Shown here in pieces: positions 12,435 to 24,443 of a DNA stretch of 64,000 bases (position 1 is its first letter; every line of letters starts with the position of its first letter). The DNA comes from Chelonoidis abingdonii (taxonomy: Eukaryota; Chordata; Testudines; Testudinidae), in the NCBI RefSeq assembly GCF_003597395.2, contig NC_133769.1, positions 175,898,887 to 175,962,886 on the forward strand. The letters run 5' to 3'. Both the position numbers and the translations under genes were made by a program. The notes under the pieces were generated by a model. The model did no database searches and had not been told where the DNA came from. It saw only the letters and a program-made list of their open reading frames with translations.

Positions 12435-13400
12435 AAACCATGGCAAGAGGTGTGCAATGTCTTGTGGAGCAATTGAGAGGTTCAGCACCATGAAGAACCT
12501 GGAGAGCACAATTCTGAGAGAGGCAGGCTTCCATCCTGTAGTGCATACTCGTAATTATGTCCTATTTGCAGGAAAATTAAGATCAGGTGATTGTGCCTAA
12601 CTATTGAGGGTATTTCAAGATTTATCTGAGTTCCTCGGGGTCCCCTCCACTGAAAAACCTGGAGGTCCAGAAGGGAATCAAACTGGACGAAGTTCAGGGT
12701 ATTTCTCAGCTACTTGCAGAAAGGTTGGACACAATGAGGACATTGATAAGGAAAATCCAAGACAGTAAAAGAGTTAAATGAAAACAGCTACAGGTGGGCA
12801 TGGGGTACTTAAAATTTGTGTGCTAGCTGGTGGCCACGTAGAGGGCTTTGGGGCCCCTCTGGTGGCTGACACCTCTGGAGTGTGAAAAACCTCATTATTT
12901 TGTCAGAAGGAAAATGACAGAAGGTTTAGAGGTATGGGAGACATTTTTAAACAGTTTAATGGTGTTTCAGTTGGGCATTCAGACTGGATACTCTGGCCAG
13001 AGCTTCAAGTGCAATCCAATGCCTCAGATAGGATATGTTTTTGGGGTGTCCTATCACAGCAAGCAGTGTGTTCAGAAGTGGCCAGAGGATGGGGTGGCTC
13101 AAGATATTAGAAAGAATACTACAGTCCTTGAATTTTTTTCCAGTGTTGGTGGCAGTCACTGTTTGGGGAGATCCATTCATAAATAAAAGGGTTTGTTTCT
13201 GGTCTGACAACCAGACTGTTGTTCACATACAGAACATATAGTTGGTTAAGTTTGCTCAGCTAATGAGGCTAGGAAGGATTTTCATATTGCACTACCTCTT
13301 GTTTAACTTTCCTGTCTGTGCAGTGCATGGTCCAGGAGTTGACAATGGCATTGCCAATGCTCTGTCTCAATTTCATGACAGAAGATTCTGAGAGCTCACC
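12435..13400 (+). pseudogene. Broken RT-RNase H of a YR retrotransposon
   Basis: The frame from about 12455 reads IERFSTMKNLESTILREAGF and then VHTRNYVLFAGK. The second stretch aligns with the RT catalytic box, and the expected YLDD is replaced by TRNY (12547-12558), so both aspartates are lost. SEFLGVPSTEK follows near 12625, then DTMRTLIRKIQDSKRV near 12730, then EKPHYFVRRK and LEVWETFLNS (about 12880-12955), the usual connection to RNase H. The RNase H part shows VCFWSDNQTVVHIQN, whose Asp at 13206-13208 is conserved, and later VHGPGVDNGIANALSQF (about 13325-13375), the C-terminal box with its Asp at 13341-13343. At least four frame changes or stops are needed to connect these blocks. It is non-functional. 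Confidence 0.8.
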
Positions 13401-13489
13401 CCATTTGCCAGCAGAGGTCCACTAGTGGCACCTAATAACCACAGGACTAGTTGACTGTGTGGTTGTCCTGTGGATGTGCAATGATTCTA

Positions 13490-13685
13490 GGGCCTGCCTT
13501 ACTGAGTTTACAGAATTTAGAGCTTGGGAAGAGCTCCAGTATCTGTGGCCCATCCCTCCTCATGCGTTAGCTTCCTCCACTATATCAGGGCCTGCCTTAC
13601 TGAGTTTACCGAAGTTAGAGCTTGGGAAGAGCTCCAGCATCTGTGGCCCATCCCTCCTCATGCGTTAGCTTCCTCCACTATATCA
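13490..13685 (+). repeat. 98-bp tandem duplication inside the YR element
   Basis: The unit at 13490-13587 is repeated at 13588-13685 with about three substitutions. Each copy opens GGGCCTGCCTTACTGAG and closes with CCTCCACTATATCA. Because 98 is not a multiple of three, the duplication shifts the frame between the RNase H and recombinase parts. Confidence 0.9.
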
Positions 13686-13788
13686 GGTCAACTAGCTAGC
13701 CTGTCATTTTGGTGTAAACTAGTAGGTTTCCTGAACCCATGTAGAGATTTCTTAGTGCCAAAGCTCCTGGAGTGATGGTCCAGAGGCA

Positions 13789-14380
13789 ATGAGTGCGAAC
13801 AGAGGAGATGATAGGTACTCTATAACCATAGAAATTCTTACAGGTTTATTAAACTCTCTACCCAAGATATGCAGTGTGGGATGGAGGCTTTTATTTAAGG
13901 CAGCATTCATTTTGGCCTTTTTTGGTGCTTTCAGGATAAGTGAGCTGGTGCCTCAAGGATCCATAGACAGTTCCAGGTGGGCATTAGAACTATCAGATAT
14001 ATGGTTATCACCTAGAGTAATGTTGCTGTACTTAAGGTACTCAAAAACAGACCAAAATTGGAAAGGACCCTTGCCAATGGTTGGGGGATGTGTGGAAGAA
14101 TGCCAGTGCCCAGTCAGGGCAGTCACAGTTTTCCTAGCCCTCTGGAATCAGGAGCTTGACCCACATTTTGTACACAAGAATGGCACCAAGATAACAGTTT
14201 GCTGCAGTAATGACAAAAGCTTTGGCCTACTGCAGTCTCAAGGTAGCTAACTTTGGTACACATTCTTTCAAGATTGGGGAAGCAACATCAGCAGTACTGT
14301 AAGAGGTTAAATCTCAGAACGTTCAAGCTATTCAGGCTATAGGGAAATTGAATTGCTACTTGGTTTCATCTGCCCCAGGA
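13789..14380 (+). pseudogene. Tyrosine recombinase (YR) remnant
   Basis: An open stretch of 153 codons (13789-14250) holds LLFKAAFILAFFGAFRISEL, in which the Arg fits the first catalytic arginine of tyrosine recombinases (box I). The motif LRYSKTDQNWKG follows, with the beta-hairpin Lys. After a frame shift, FGTHSFKIGEATSA (14252 onward) corresponds to box II H-x-x-R, but the second Arg is Lys here (codon 14270-14272). A candidate catalytic Tyr lies in NCYL (14357-14359), after IQAIGKL. In this family the enzyme joins circular cDNA to the chromosome, replacing integrase. One stop (TAA) interrupts the box II region. The order and spacing agree with DIRS/Ngaro recombinases. Confidence 0.8.
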
Positions 14381-14454
14381 GAAAAATTCCTGGGACAGGC
14401 AATAAGTGCAACTAATCCAATCTGTTTCTGATTCATGGGGATATGCAAAACATG

Positions 14455-15000
14455 GTCAATGTTTGGATTTGCGGACAATCAATAGTGCATTTGGGCCACA
14501 AGGTGGCATCCAGATCAGCAGGTGGATCACAGCTGGTCTTCAGGCCAAAGCTGTACACAGTCAGTTGTTCGAAAAAAGAGGCATGCTATACGCTCATCTC
14601 ATTTGTCTTCTGCACTCATTGACAAATAACTCCCCTGCACCACCACCACCGCCTAACGTTCTGGTTATTCACCTTGGAACAAATGATTTTGAGGCCTGCA
14701 CTGGAATCACTTTGAGGGATAAAATTCAGAGGGATATTGTGTGAATCAAGCAGTTCTGGACAGACGTTAGATTGGTCTAGTCAAAAAGCTCATGAGAAGG
14801 GTTTGGTGGGAGACACAGAACTGGCCCATATAGGTAAGGCTCAGAAGAAGATGAATGCTGAGGTTAGCAAGATATTCTTGGACACTGACGGTTCAGTGAT
14901 CCAGCACAGGGAATCTATTAAAATCAGTCTGAGTTTTTCAGGGATGATGGAATACATTTGTCAGACAGAGGAGCCAACCTCTAGCCCTGAAATGTGGGGG
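14455..15000 (+). pseudogene. SGNH-hydrolase-like segment of the YR element
   Basis: Three blocks of the SGNH (GDSL-type) hydrolase fold can be read. Block I is VWICGQSIVHLGHKVA, with the candidate nucleophile Ser at 14479-14481. Block III is LVIHLGTNDF, with G-x-N-D at 14676-14687. Block V is FFRDDGIHLSDRGANL, with the Asp at 14946-14948 and the His at 14955-14957. Block I is in a different frame from the other two. Blocks III and V share a frame, but stops or shifts lie between them. SGNH hydrolases act on esters, and the role of this ORF in transposition is not known to me. It ends with a TAG directly after GANL. Conservation of all catalytic positions in a decayed copy suggests that the source element kept a functional hydrolase. 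Confidence 0.7.
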
Positions 15001-15060
15001 AATGGACAGGCAGGAATTCTGACCTCAGGAGGTGTGGGTAAGGAGTGTGACCAGGCTTGA

Positions 15061-18000
15061 CACTTGCGCACCCCCATGGGTGATTTCCAGTGCAGTTAAA
15101 AGGAACAATACCAAAAAGTAAAAGACCTGGGGTTTTGTTGATGGGCCTTGTGCTCATGAGATGGGGCAACCTTGTAAGTTTCGTGGGCTGCGGTTGCCCC
15201 CTTTTGGCACCCTGTCTCCCTTGTGGGCATTGTCCGGTTGGACTAAAAAAAGTGAGTTGAGTGCGAGGGGTAGTCTATCCAGAGTTATGGGTTATGTGGC
15301 AGGAACCCTGGACCCACTTAAAATGCCTGGTATGTGAGAGTTTGAGCAATGGTGGGGGTAGCACCCCTTCCCTGTGTTAGGTTTAACAAAGTTGAGTCCT
15401 GCTACTTAAAATCCATCCCTATGTCTAGCCTCATTTGCTGAAGTGTCTACATCAATACCACAAAGAGATGTCAGAAAAATAGGCTGAAATATTAGATCAT
15501 GGATGTCTGTATTTGCTGCAGTTCTCCATTTATACCAAATAGATAAGATATTATGGAATACAATGACTATAGTGATCTGATTTGTTTAGAGTCATAATAG
15601 GAAAGGTCTGTTAAGAAAGGAATATGTGCCCAGGGAGTTGCTCAAATAGCTGGCTTTTATAAAACTCTTGATTTATCATCAGGCAGGTAATTATAGAAAT
15701 TCAAAACATTTCCTTCATGTTACTTAGATCAAACTACAGTAATTCAGTCAATTCTGGTTGAACATTGCCTTTGGCTTCTTTGGGTTCAGCCAAAAATAAG
15801 TCTGTAACTGAGTCAAGCATTTCTCTCCTTTTGAAAGACTGTGAACCTTGATGAAATGAATCTTGATCTATTCAGAAAAGGAACAACTATCATATGCCTG
15901 TTTATTGAACCTTTGTTAATAACTCAAAAAGTCAGAAAGGTCATTCTGCTTAAGTATCTGTGAAAAAAGCCTTGTCTTTGTTTAGAAAGCAAGCAAAACC
16001 AGAAATTAGTTGATTTGTTCCCTGAAGGTAGAGGTTCGTGTCTTTCTGATGTGATGTAATGCTAGCAAGAATTTAAAATGCAAGATGAAACAGTGAATTG
16101 AAATCTTTAGTTTAACAGATAGCCTTTCCCAGTTAAAAGTCCTTTAACTTTTACCAGAAGCACAACACATGTTAACAAACTCATCATTCTACTGAGCCAT
16201 CAAATCTCAGACCAATACATCTAAGCACTATATGCAGATTTGATTTTCTTAAGGGGAACTAAATTGGCTACATGATCTAGTGAAGCTCTCTTCCCTGGTA
16301 AAAGTCACACAGCGACATTATTGTGGCTATATTTTTCCCTTTACTTTTCCCATGCTTTTTCTCTTTTTTCCCTTATTTTTCCCTTCACTTTTCCCATGCT
16401 TTTTCCGATGTAAGATGCAGTGGTACCAAACTGGTTTTTTTATCCATGATCACACAAATGGGCACAGAGAAGTGATACCACGCCTCTGTGATTTCCAAAA
16501 GCAGCATATCAATTACTATGTCTGTTCACATCCACAGATTTCACCTGTTTCAGAAGATATTTATAAAGGCTGGGGCCCATTGTTTCCATTGAATTGATGC
16601 CAAAATCACAAACTCTTTATATTTGCATTTGAGCTGTGGATGTGCTATCAACAGATTAAACTATTAGCAGATGGATCAGACCAATTTCTTTGCTACAGCT
16701 TTGAGCTAAAAAGTGCAATGCCATCAGATGGTTAGGTGTCTCTTGGATGGGGAGTCATTCAGCTCAAACTCAAATTCACAAACTTCTCAGCTGAGTCAGG
16801 ATACAATTTTATTTTATCATAGCCATGGATTAATTCATAATATCCCTAATTAGTATAGGACCTTCCTGTTTCTGCTGTCACTGAAGCAAATGCATAACAG
16901 ATGGCCATGGTAGATTAGTTTGATTAAGAACAGATTCTGTTAGCCTTAAAACTACTTTCTCTTTTCCCCTCCAGTCTTTACCCAAGTACAACTCAGAGAG
17001 ATTCAAGAATCTGATCAATAGCCTGTAATGTGTTTACAAACAATTAGGCAAATCTTGCCAATAATGAATGCATTCACAGAAATCAGGATTAGTCAAGAAG
17101 AAGCAAAACAGAAGCAATTGTTACTGTTCTACAGCACTTAAATGTGTGGTAGGTGCCCAGCATTTGGTCACATTTAAAAAGATTTCTTCATGTTCATATT
17201 GAAAGTGGGGACCTCTTGCCCCTGCTCCTTCCTCTCTCCATCCTGGCAGTAGGATTTTGAAAAAGGGACAGAAAGGATGGGGCCTACTCAAGCTTGTGAA
17301 GCTGAGATGACACACTGAGGGAGCAATCCATACCGAATGGATGGCACAGATTGCTCACCCCCCCATCTCCAGAGCACACCCAGAAAAGACTTTTATTACC
17401 CCAGCATAGTCTATCCAACATCCTCCTGGGGCTCTGCAGCTCAGCCTCCCCTCCACCCCCCAGCCCAATATAGGGCAGTGGCATAAATGTCAGCTGTTGT
17501 CATCGCATATTCATGTTGGTATCTGAAATTCCAGACATGTTCTGTCTCTTGCTCCAGCATCAGGATGTAAGGATTCTATAAATAGAGTCCAGCTGTCCAT
17601 CTTCTTAAAGATGTATGATGAAGAAAGAGAGAGACATTCAATCTTCCAATAACTATTAGCTTAACTGTAATAAGTATAGTTGAGCATAGTAATTCCGTTT
17701 CACAAAGGATTTTGCTATTTCAAAATAGTTTAGCCTTAGGCACATGAGACCCAGGTAATGAGCGAGTGCTGAGAAAATGTGGAATCGGTCAACGCCACAC
17801 TCGGCTGCTGCAGTAACTCATGGTGTCGGACACAATCAAGTGATCAAGGGACATCTACACAGAACACATCACTGGACATTGGCAATACCAAAAGGCATGA
17901 GCTGGAGTGCCGAAGAGAAGCGCAGTCAGGGAAGTAGCAAATACTTTCCTCATGGATTGTATTTTCTAAATGGACAACTACCCTAATTCTCAATTACAGA

Positions 18001-19530
18001 GGGACAATTTCCACTCATTGATATATTTTGCTTTCCACAACAAATCTCTGTACGACTTTTCATTAGTGATGTACCTGAGTATTTGGATTCTAATACCTAA
18101 ACTGTTTTGCTAAATATATTCACCTAAATTTAGGTTATTGTTTATTATGTACTCTATGTATCATATGACTTTAAAAACAAATTTGTGGGTAATCTAAGCT
18201 CTATACCCAGATGTACAAACACTCTTTTCTCAACCTATGTATTTTATAATTTTTTTAACATTAGCTTTAATACAAATTTTAAATCTGAAAAGTAAAATTT
18301 TCAAAATTCTCCACAAAACCCGTTAGTTTGCCCTGAAGGTCTTAGGAATCCCAGAGCTTCCAAGGAGCTGGGTTTGTGAGCCAGCAGGAAACCAGATGGA
18401 CAGGTTCCAACCTGACTTATTTCTAGGAGATCTTAGTCAAAACTGAGCTGTGTTCTTGGAACATTTTGATTTTGCTAAATGGTTAAATTCCAGAAAAAAA
18501 AAATCAGAATTTTTCCAATGAGCTCTTGAGCTAAGATTATTGACAAAAAAATTTATTTACTAATCAGCTACATGATACATATGTATATCCATCCCCCTGT
18601 TCCTAGGCCAAATTCTCACACCTATACTCACAGTGCTAGTGCTTTACTCTGCAAGTTGTCCAGTGGTGTCAGCAAGACTACTTGTAAAATAAGGAAATGC
18701 CCACTTTATGTATGGTATCAGAATGTGCCCTCTGAACCTAACCACACTTAGAGTATTGCCAACGTGCCTTTCTCTTTAACCAAACAGCTAACAACATCCT
18801 CAGGAACAGAGTCTTGATTATATACAGCAGTGAGAAGGGGATGGGAAAACAGCCACATCTGTGGAAGAATAACAAAAAAAGGGCAAATAATAGTTATGCT
18901 CAAATAATAATGTCATTAGATAAATTCCCTCCTGAAAAAAGAGAAATTAGAAAGAAAAAAAATGATTTTATTTCCTTTTTTTTTTTTCAATTCTTGGCAG
19001 TTTCCCTGTTATATAGATTGTTGATCTGGAAAACTAAAAATGTTCTCCTGCAGCAGTGGCATCTTTCTCTAGAGATAAATACATTAAAAGCTTCTCTTTT
19101 TGCAGATTTGTGACTACTTGTAGGGCTGCTGCATTATGACTTATCAGGATAATGACTAAGAATTTACTGATGTTCAATAATTCCCTTAAACAAATTCTAA
19201 ATAATTCTCATTTGAGTCCCCTTCTGCCACTGATTCTGACACACAGGTCACAATGACTTTATTGCCAGGACCTAGTGTATTCTGCAGCTGCAGAATTTGA
19301 TGCAGCATTCACCAGTTGCCTCAGAATAGTTCTCCAGAATGTTAGCTTTTGTTTAAATATATTCATGTGCATGTGCTCATGGGTTTCTAACTCTTTTGGT
19401 TATGGAGAGACCAGGTTTGTATTTTCAAGGTTACCAGTCAGTGATGCATGCCTGAATCTGCAGACAGCCTGAAACAATAGTTCTGATAGGTGTGATCTGC
19501 TCAATTAACATGAGTCTGTGCATCTTAGAC
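15061..19530. other. Anonymous sequence; first 400 bp may be 3' UTR of the YR element
   Basis: No gene is recognised. The G-rich stretch to about 15440 may be the untranslated 3' end of the YR retrotransposon. A pyrimidine-rich region at 16330-16410 contains the direct repeat ACTTTTCCCATGCTTTTTC twice, about 46 bp apart. Around 18340-18520 is AT-rich sequence resembling an old dispersed repeat. Confidence 0.4.
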
Positions 19531-19781
19531 CAGTGGTGGGCAACCTGTGGGTCGCGGACCACACACGACCCAACAGGGTAATCCGCTGGTGGGCTGCGAA
19601 TCAGTTTGTTTATATTTGTATGGCCGCCCGCAACTCCCAGCAGCCATGGTTCACAGCTCCCATTGCCCAGGAATGGCAAACCACAGCCACTGGGAGCTGC
19701 AGGCAGCCATGCAAATATAAACAAACTGTCTCGCAGCCCGTCAGCGGATTATCCTGGTGGGCTGCAGGTTGCCCAACACTG
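19531..19781 (+). mobile_element. Fold-back hAT MITE, 251 bp
   Basis: It begins CAGTGGTGGGCAACCTG and ends CAGGTTGCCCAACACTG, giving near-perfect terminal inverted repeats. Flanking octamers TCTTAGAC and CCTTATAC agree at six of eight positions. The two halves are largely complementary: the GCTGGTGGGCTGC and GTTTGTTTATATTTGTATGG segments return inverted on the right side. The whole element could therefore fold into a long hairpin centred near 19668. Several open frames cross it, but none is coding. Confidence 0.8.
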
Positions 19782-20649
19782 CCTTATACTCTATGAGTCT
19801 GTGGCTACTATACTGGACATTTTTTTTATTTTTTCAAAATGCCACAAAATTCAGCATTTTTGGCATATAATGCACCATGATGCTAGAACCCAGAAACCCA
19901 ACATTTCATTTTTGGTCTCCTTTCCTGAGGACACCTGCAGCTGCCAATTGCTCTGCCCTTTTCTCTAAAATGGAGTGTTAATTGGACTACAGGGCATGCT
20001 CCTTACACTGTTCCATGGAACTAGACAGCAAGGGTGAGAGATTTGAGACTAGCTTACAGCCAGGCATTTCCCATTATGATGATCTCTTTGCAATTGCTTA
20101 TAACTTTACCAAACCTTAACTATTTGTGTTGAAATTTTCCATGCTGGGTGTCTGCATCAGGCTGCATGGTTTTAGATATTTTATTTCCAAGAACAAGGCT
20201 GGTAAATATATATATTATTTTGTAATGTTAAAAAACATTCTGGTGAGTTTTTCTTTTAAAACCTCTAATCCCCTCCGTGGTTTGGTTCAGGAACTTGATT
20301 ATGTGGCAGGACATGGCAGGGATTTGCCTTTTTGCTCTTTCCATGAAAATCTGCTCAAATTTGGCCAAGTTATAAGCATTTGAAAAATCTCAGTTTGCAC
20401 ATGCTCAGTAAAGACTTTGTAGATTTGGGAAGATAATATCTGTGAAAAATGCATGTGCCCTAATCATACTCCAGCCTCTTTCAGCTCCTAGCCCTGACTT
20501 GACTACTGCCCAGACAACAGCTGACATAGCAACAGGGGTACAAGAGTAAAACAGGACTTCCCTTGTAATGGCTGTTCCAGACCAGCCTGGGGCCAGGCAC
20601 CATAATAAGGGCAAAAAGCCTGTGTTTCTTGTACTCTCAGTGATTCCCC

Positions 20650-21480
20650 CCTGCTGATGCCCAGGCACAGTGGAGGAGGAAGCTGCCTGACTTGAATACA
20701 AAGTAGGCAAGAGATGGGCATGGGGGCAGGGAGGGAGTAGACTGGGATTAGGAGCCTGGAGGTGGGGGGAATGGAACTGGAGACTGGCAAGGTGCGGGGA
20801 GAGGAAAACTGGGAGCTGACAAGACAAGACTTGGATGGGAAGCCTGGGACTGGTTGATCGAGGAGATTAGGACAGGAAGCCAAAGAGAGAAAAGGAGAAT
20901 GAGGACTCAGTTGTGGAGAGACAGACTGGATTGGGAGCTGGGGGAGAGTGAACCAGTGGGGCAGGGGAAAGTTGATGGGGGAAGGCAGGCCAATCTAATG
21001 CAGAGCCAGGGTGTGGAGAAAGAATTGGGGCTGGCTGGGTAAAGAGACTGAGATAGGAAGCTGACTGAAGAGGTGAGGACTCTGAGGTTGGATGAGACAC
21101 TTGGAAGGGAGACTAGGAGCTAAAGGGGATGCAGAATGTGGGGATGGGGTACCTGGAGTCCAGGAACGATGACAGATCAGTGGCAAGGATTAGCTAGGCA
21201 AGGAGACAATGGCCCAAAGGGTGGGGGAACAATGGGATTGATGGTTGAGATGACTGCGACTGGAATAGTAAGAATGAGGAGCGCAGACTGTGACTGGCTA
21301 GGTGAGGAGGATGGGGCTTGTGTAAAGGAACCCTGGGTGAGGGGAGGGACAGGACTTGGACAGAGACAGGTTGGAAGGGACAGGACAGAAGCAGCTTGGG
21401 GAGAACAGGCAGAAGAGTCTGAGCCTACTGGAGTACACTCCCCTTCAGAGCTTGGCATGGAACCCAAGGTTCCCAAGTCT
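20650..21480. repeat. G/A-rich low-complexity block
   Basis: The plus strand is strongly purine-rich, with irregular reuse of short words such as GGGGAGA, GGAAGC, GACAGG and TGGGAGCTG. Long open frames occur here only because of the skewed base composition. I suspect it is part of a larger dispersed repeat (about 20070-21640), but no terminal repeats are visible. Confidence 0.5.
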
Positions 21481-22185
21481 CATCGTTCCTCTGCTGTCAG
21501 CAAATATTTGTGACAACCCACTGGCAAAGTATCCCATTCCCCTTTGGTGCTGGTCCGCATAGAAGATAACCTACTACTGCTATCAGTTACTCCATTAGCT
21601 CAGGTGGCAGAAGTATGTGTGGTCCATCGGAGTGATTCAAGCCTGCTGAACAACCATCTGGGTATCAGTATGATGGCACAGGATATATCTGTTTTTTCAG
21701 TTTGCTTTTGTAATAAACTAGGAAATTACACATAAACGTCTAAGTTAAAAGAACATTATGATCGCAAAGTGAAGGGCTCAGAATTTAGAAAATGCCAGAA
21801 TGAAGGTTGCCTAGGCCCTCCTTGTGTATATACATATTGATACAGTCTTGAATTATATGAGCATGTACTTTTTTACACTGGACCCCAGCTTTATTCAGTG
21901 CACAGGATGGACCTGTTCTAGGGGTGAAACAGTTGTGCAGTTCAGGAGATTGCTATCTAGGAGATATCTGCTTCATTTGTTGCAGAAGTGGGAATCTGTA
22001 TACTGTTTATAGTAGTGGGATAGGCAAGTCTAGGTCTGCCCTTAACTAAAGGCCTCCTTCTCTGTTTAGCTAAGTCCAGGCTACGGTTCATTGCTGGAGC
22101 AGCATAACAGAAAACAGGAAGGGGAGTAAAGGAGGCAGACAACTGCAGAAAGACAAAGGTCTCGTGATTATGGAGATGAATAGTG

Positions 22186-22545
22186 CCCTGGAATATTGGA
22201 TGCTACTTCTGCCTCTGCCACAGAGTTCCCTTGTGATGCTGGGCAAGTTATTTAAACGTGGTCACTAATTGTACTAATAAGACTAATTGAGCCCCTTAGA
22301 CTTATTTTCTGTAAGTGCTGAGCACTCACAGCTGCAACTGAAGTCAATGGGAGCTGTGCTTTGATCATATAAAGTGTTATATAATGTTAAGTACGCTCAA
22401 AGTGAGTACCTAAAGTTAGTGGATACTTTGGACCTTAATCTCTCTGTGTCTTAGTTCCTCATCTGTAAAATGGGGACAATAATATCCCCTAATTACCCAG
22501 GAGTATTGTGAAAATTGATTGTGAAGTACTGACATAGCACAGTGA
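22186..22545 (+). mobile_element. MIR-type core SINE, interrupted
   Basis: The left part (about 22196-22258) reads CTGCCTCTGCCACAGAG and GATGCTGGGCAAGTTATTTA, like the MIR core. The right part (about 22434-22540) reads CTTAGTTCCTCATCTG followed by TAAAATGGGGACAATAATAT, the continuation of the same core. About 170 bp between them (22262-22430) does not belong to MIR and looks like an insertion. MIR-type SINEs are old tRNA-derived elements shared across amniotes. Confidence 0.75.
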
Positions 22546-24443
22546 AAAGCACCACAAAAAAAAAAAGAGGAAATTAAAAATTCTGTCTTGAGAGCAGGGT
22601 CTGAATAATGTGCACATTGAACAATGAGGAGAAAACAAGATATTGAATAGCTGCTTGTTTACTGAGCATTGTCCCACCTGTGTGCTGAATAAGGTCCCGT
22701 GGAAAAAAAATCATTTGTGATTATCACATTGCCATATGTGAAAATCCTACGTGATCACATATGGCAACATATGTAATTAACATATGGCAACATTTATTCT
22801 GGCATTTCCCAAATTTCAACTTTTCAGCCTCTATAATGTTCTTTTAACATAGTGATTGTGTGTGTAATATAGAATATATGATGGTCAATAATAAAAAGTC
22901 AACATTGATTCATTGGTATGTGAGTTGCCAGTTATATCCTTTTCTAATGGTAGAGATAGGGTCCAATTCAACAACCACTTATGCACATACTTTCCCTCCT
23001 TCCCCCACAAGTGTTATTTGTCCTCCTTTTTTCTTACTGTTGGCATAATATCAATTAATATAATTAAATGCTAAGTATTTCATATTTATCTCAGAGTTGT
23101 AAAGGGCACATCATGTTTTCATTCTTGTCTGAGACAATGACTGCATCCTCAATGGAACAAAAAGCCTATTTGATAAAGACCAAGAAATACAATTAGAAGA
23201 ATTCTTTTGACCTTTTCATCTATTCAAGAAAAAAATAATCTAGTACTATAATGCTAATTTGTTTCACTGTGTGTACCACAAATATTTGCAAAATATGTTT
23301 GCTTTTTACACAATTAAAAGCATAAAAGTAAAGCACTGACAACATAACAATTTATCTCCCATTCTCAAACAGTTTGTTGTTTTAACTATAAAATAAGAAT
23401 TAATTCTCTTTTCAGCTAAAATCCCACAGGTCTACAGAATTCAGCAAACACATATAGTGCTGTAAGAACACAGCCCTTAAGTGTCATCGTCTTTAAAATT
23501 AATAAAGCAAAGTAAGGGGGAAAAGTTTAGGTTGCTGAAGTGTGAAGTAATAAGAAACGCCTCTTCTGATCCAAAGTATCATTTATCTTTGTTAAATATT
23601 ACTGCAGTGTCAGTGGCTCACTTGCAAAATATCAGTTTTTTACTTTGGTAAATCAAAAGCATGACGACTCCATAAGGGTTATTGTTTTTAGCAATAACTT
23701 TTTAATAGCAGAATCAGTCTTTTTTTCCTTCAGCTTTTCTCTAGTAAAGTGTTTCTGTCCTGCTTTTTTTCCCATCTCAAATCACAATGTTTCATCTGTA
23801 CTGTACTTTCTGCCAAGATAGCAAATTGTTACAGCCCTTCATTGCAAAAGATGGAATAAAATGCAAAATAAAACACAATCAATTGGAGGAGATTTTTTAA
23901 TAATTGACTTTTAAATTCCCAGATCTCTGTGAATTTGGAAGCATTCTAGTTCCATTTAATCTGAACTCAGCAACCCCAGATTATATAACTCCACAATAAA
24001 CCTTCTAATGTGAGAAAAATAAATTGTTTTAAAACATGTGGGGCAATAGCCTATTTTTACATACTCCCTATTTTGGCCATCTTACTCACATTATGTGCTC
24101 ATTTTATAGTCACATATGTAGTGGTGGGAGCAGGGTCAGGGCTTCTTTCCCACCTTCTCCTGTTACTGCTGTAGAGCCAAGAAAGCTGCCTAACTATAGG
24201 GTGTATGTTATGTGTAAAGGCATGCTTATCCACCCTTAGAGCAAATGGGAATTTTGACACTGATTTAAATAGAAGTAGGTCCTGAGTGTTGCGTGTCATC
24301 AACACAATTGTCAAATAATTCCTGATTGCAGGTTCTTTCCTATTGGTGATTATGATTAGAAATAGCAAGTCTGATATTCAGATCGAAGCCCAGGCTTGCA
24401 GTGCTAGCACTTTGAAAAAACATATTCACTGGTACACCTAGAA

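Larger units (their letters stand above)
12435..15060 (+). mobile_element. DIRS/Ngaro-type tyrosine-recombinase retrotransposon remnant
   Basis: Four coding blocks lie in order on the plus strand: the end of a reverse transcriptase, RNase H, a tyrosine recombinase and an SGNH-hydrolase-like segment. That order is characteristic of YR retrotransposons (DIRS and Ngaro groups), which use a tyrosine recombinase instead of an integrase. The published presence of SGNH-hydrolase ORFs in several animal Ngaro elements favours that group. The RT start and any gag are missing, so the copy is 5' truncated. I could not see the split direct repeats or inverted ends that would fix the subgroup. Related untranslated sequence may continue to about 15440. 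Reading frames are broken at several places. Confidence 0.8.
19782..24443. other. Anonymous sequence with purine-rich block and MIR
   Basis: No gene is recognised. It contains the purine-rich block, the split MIR and a short inverted repeat (TGCCATATGTG at 22731-22741 against CACATATGGCA at 22756-22766). The 23-24 kb part is AT-rich and featureless. Confidence 0.45.

Noticed and set aside
19606..19968. 120-codon open frame on the plus strand
   Set aside because: It crosses the fold-back hAT MITE and its flank.
20405..21513. Open frames of 99-140 codons on both strands
   Set aside because: They come from the purine-rich block; low-complexity translations with no domain and overlapping frames on both strands.
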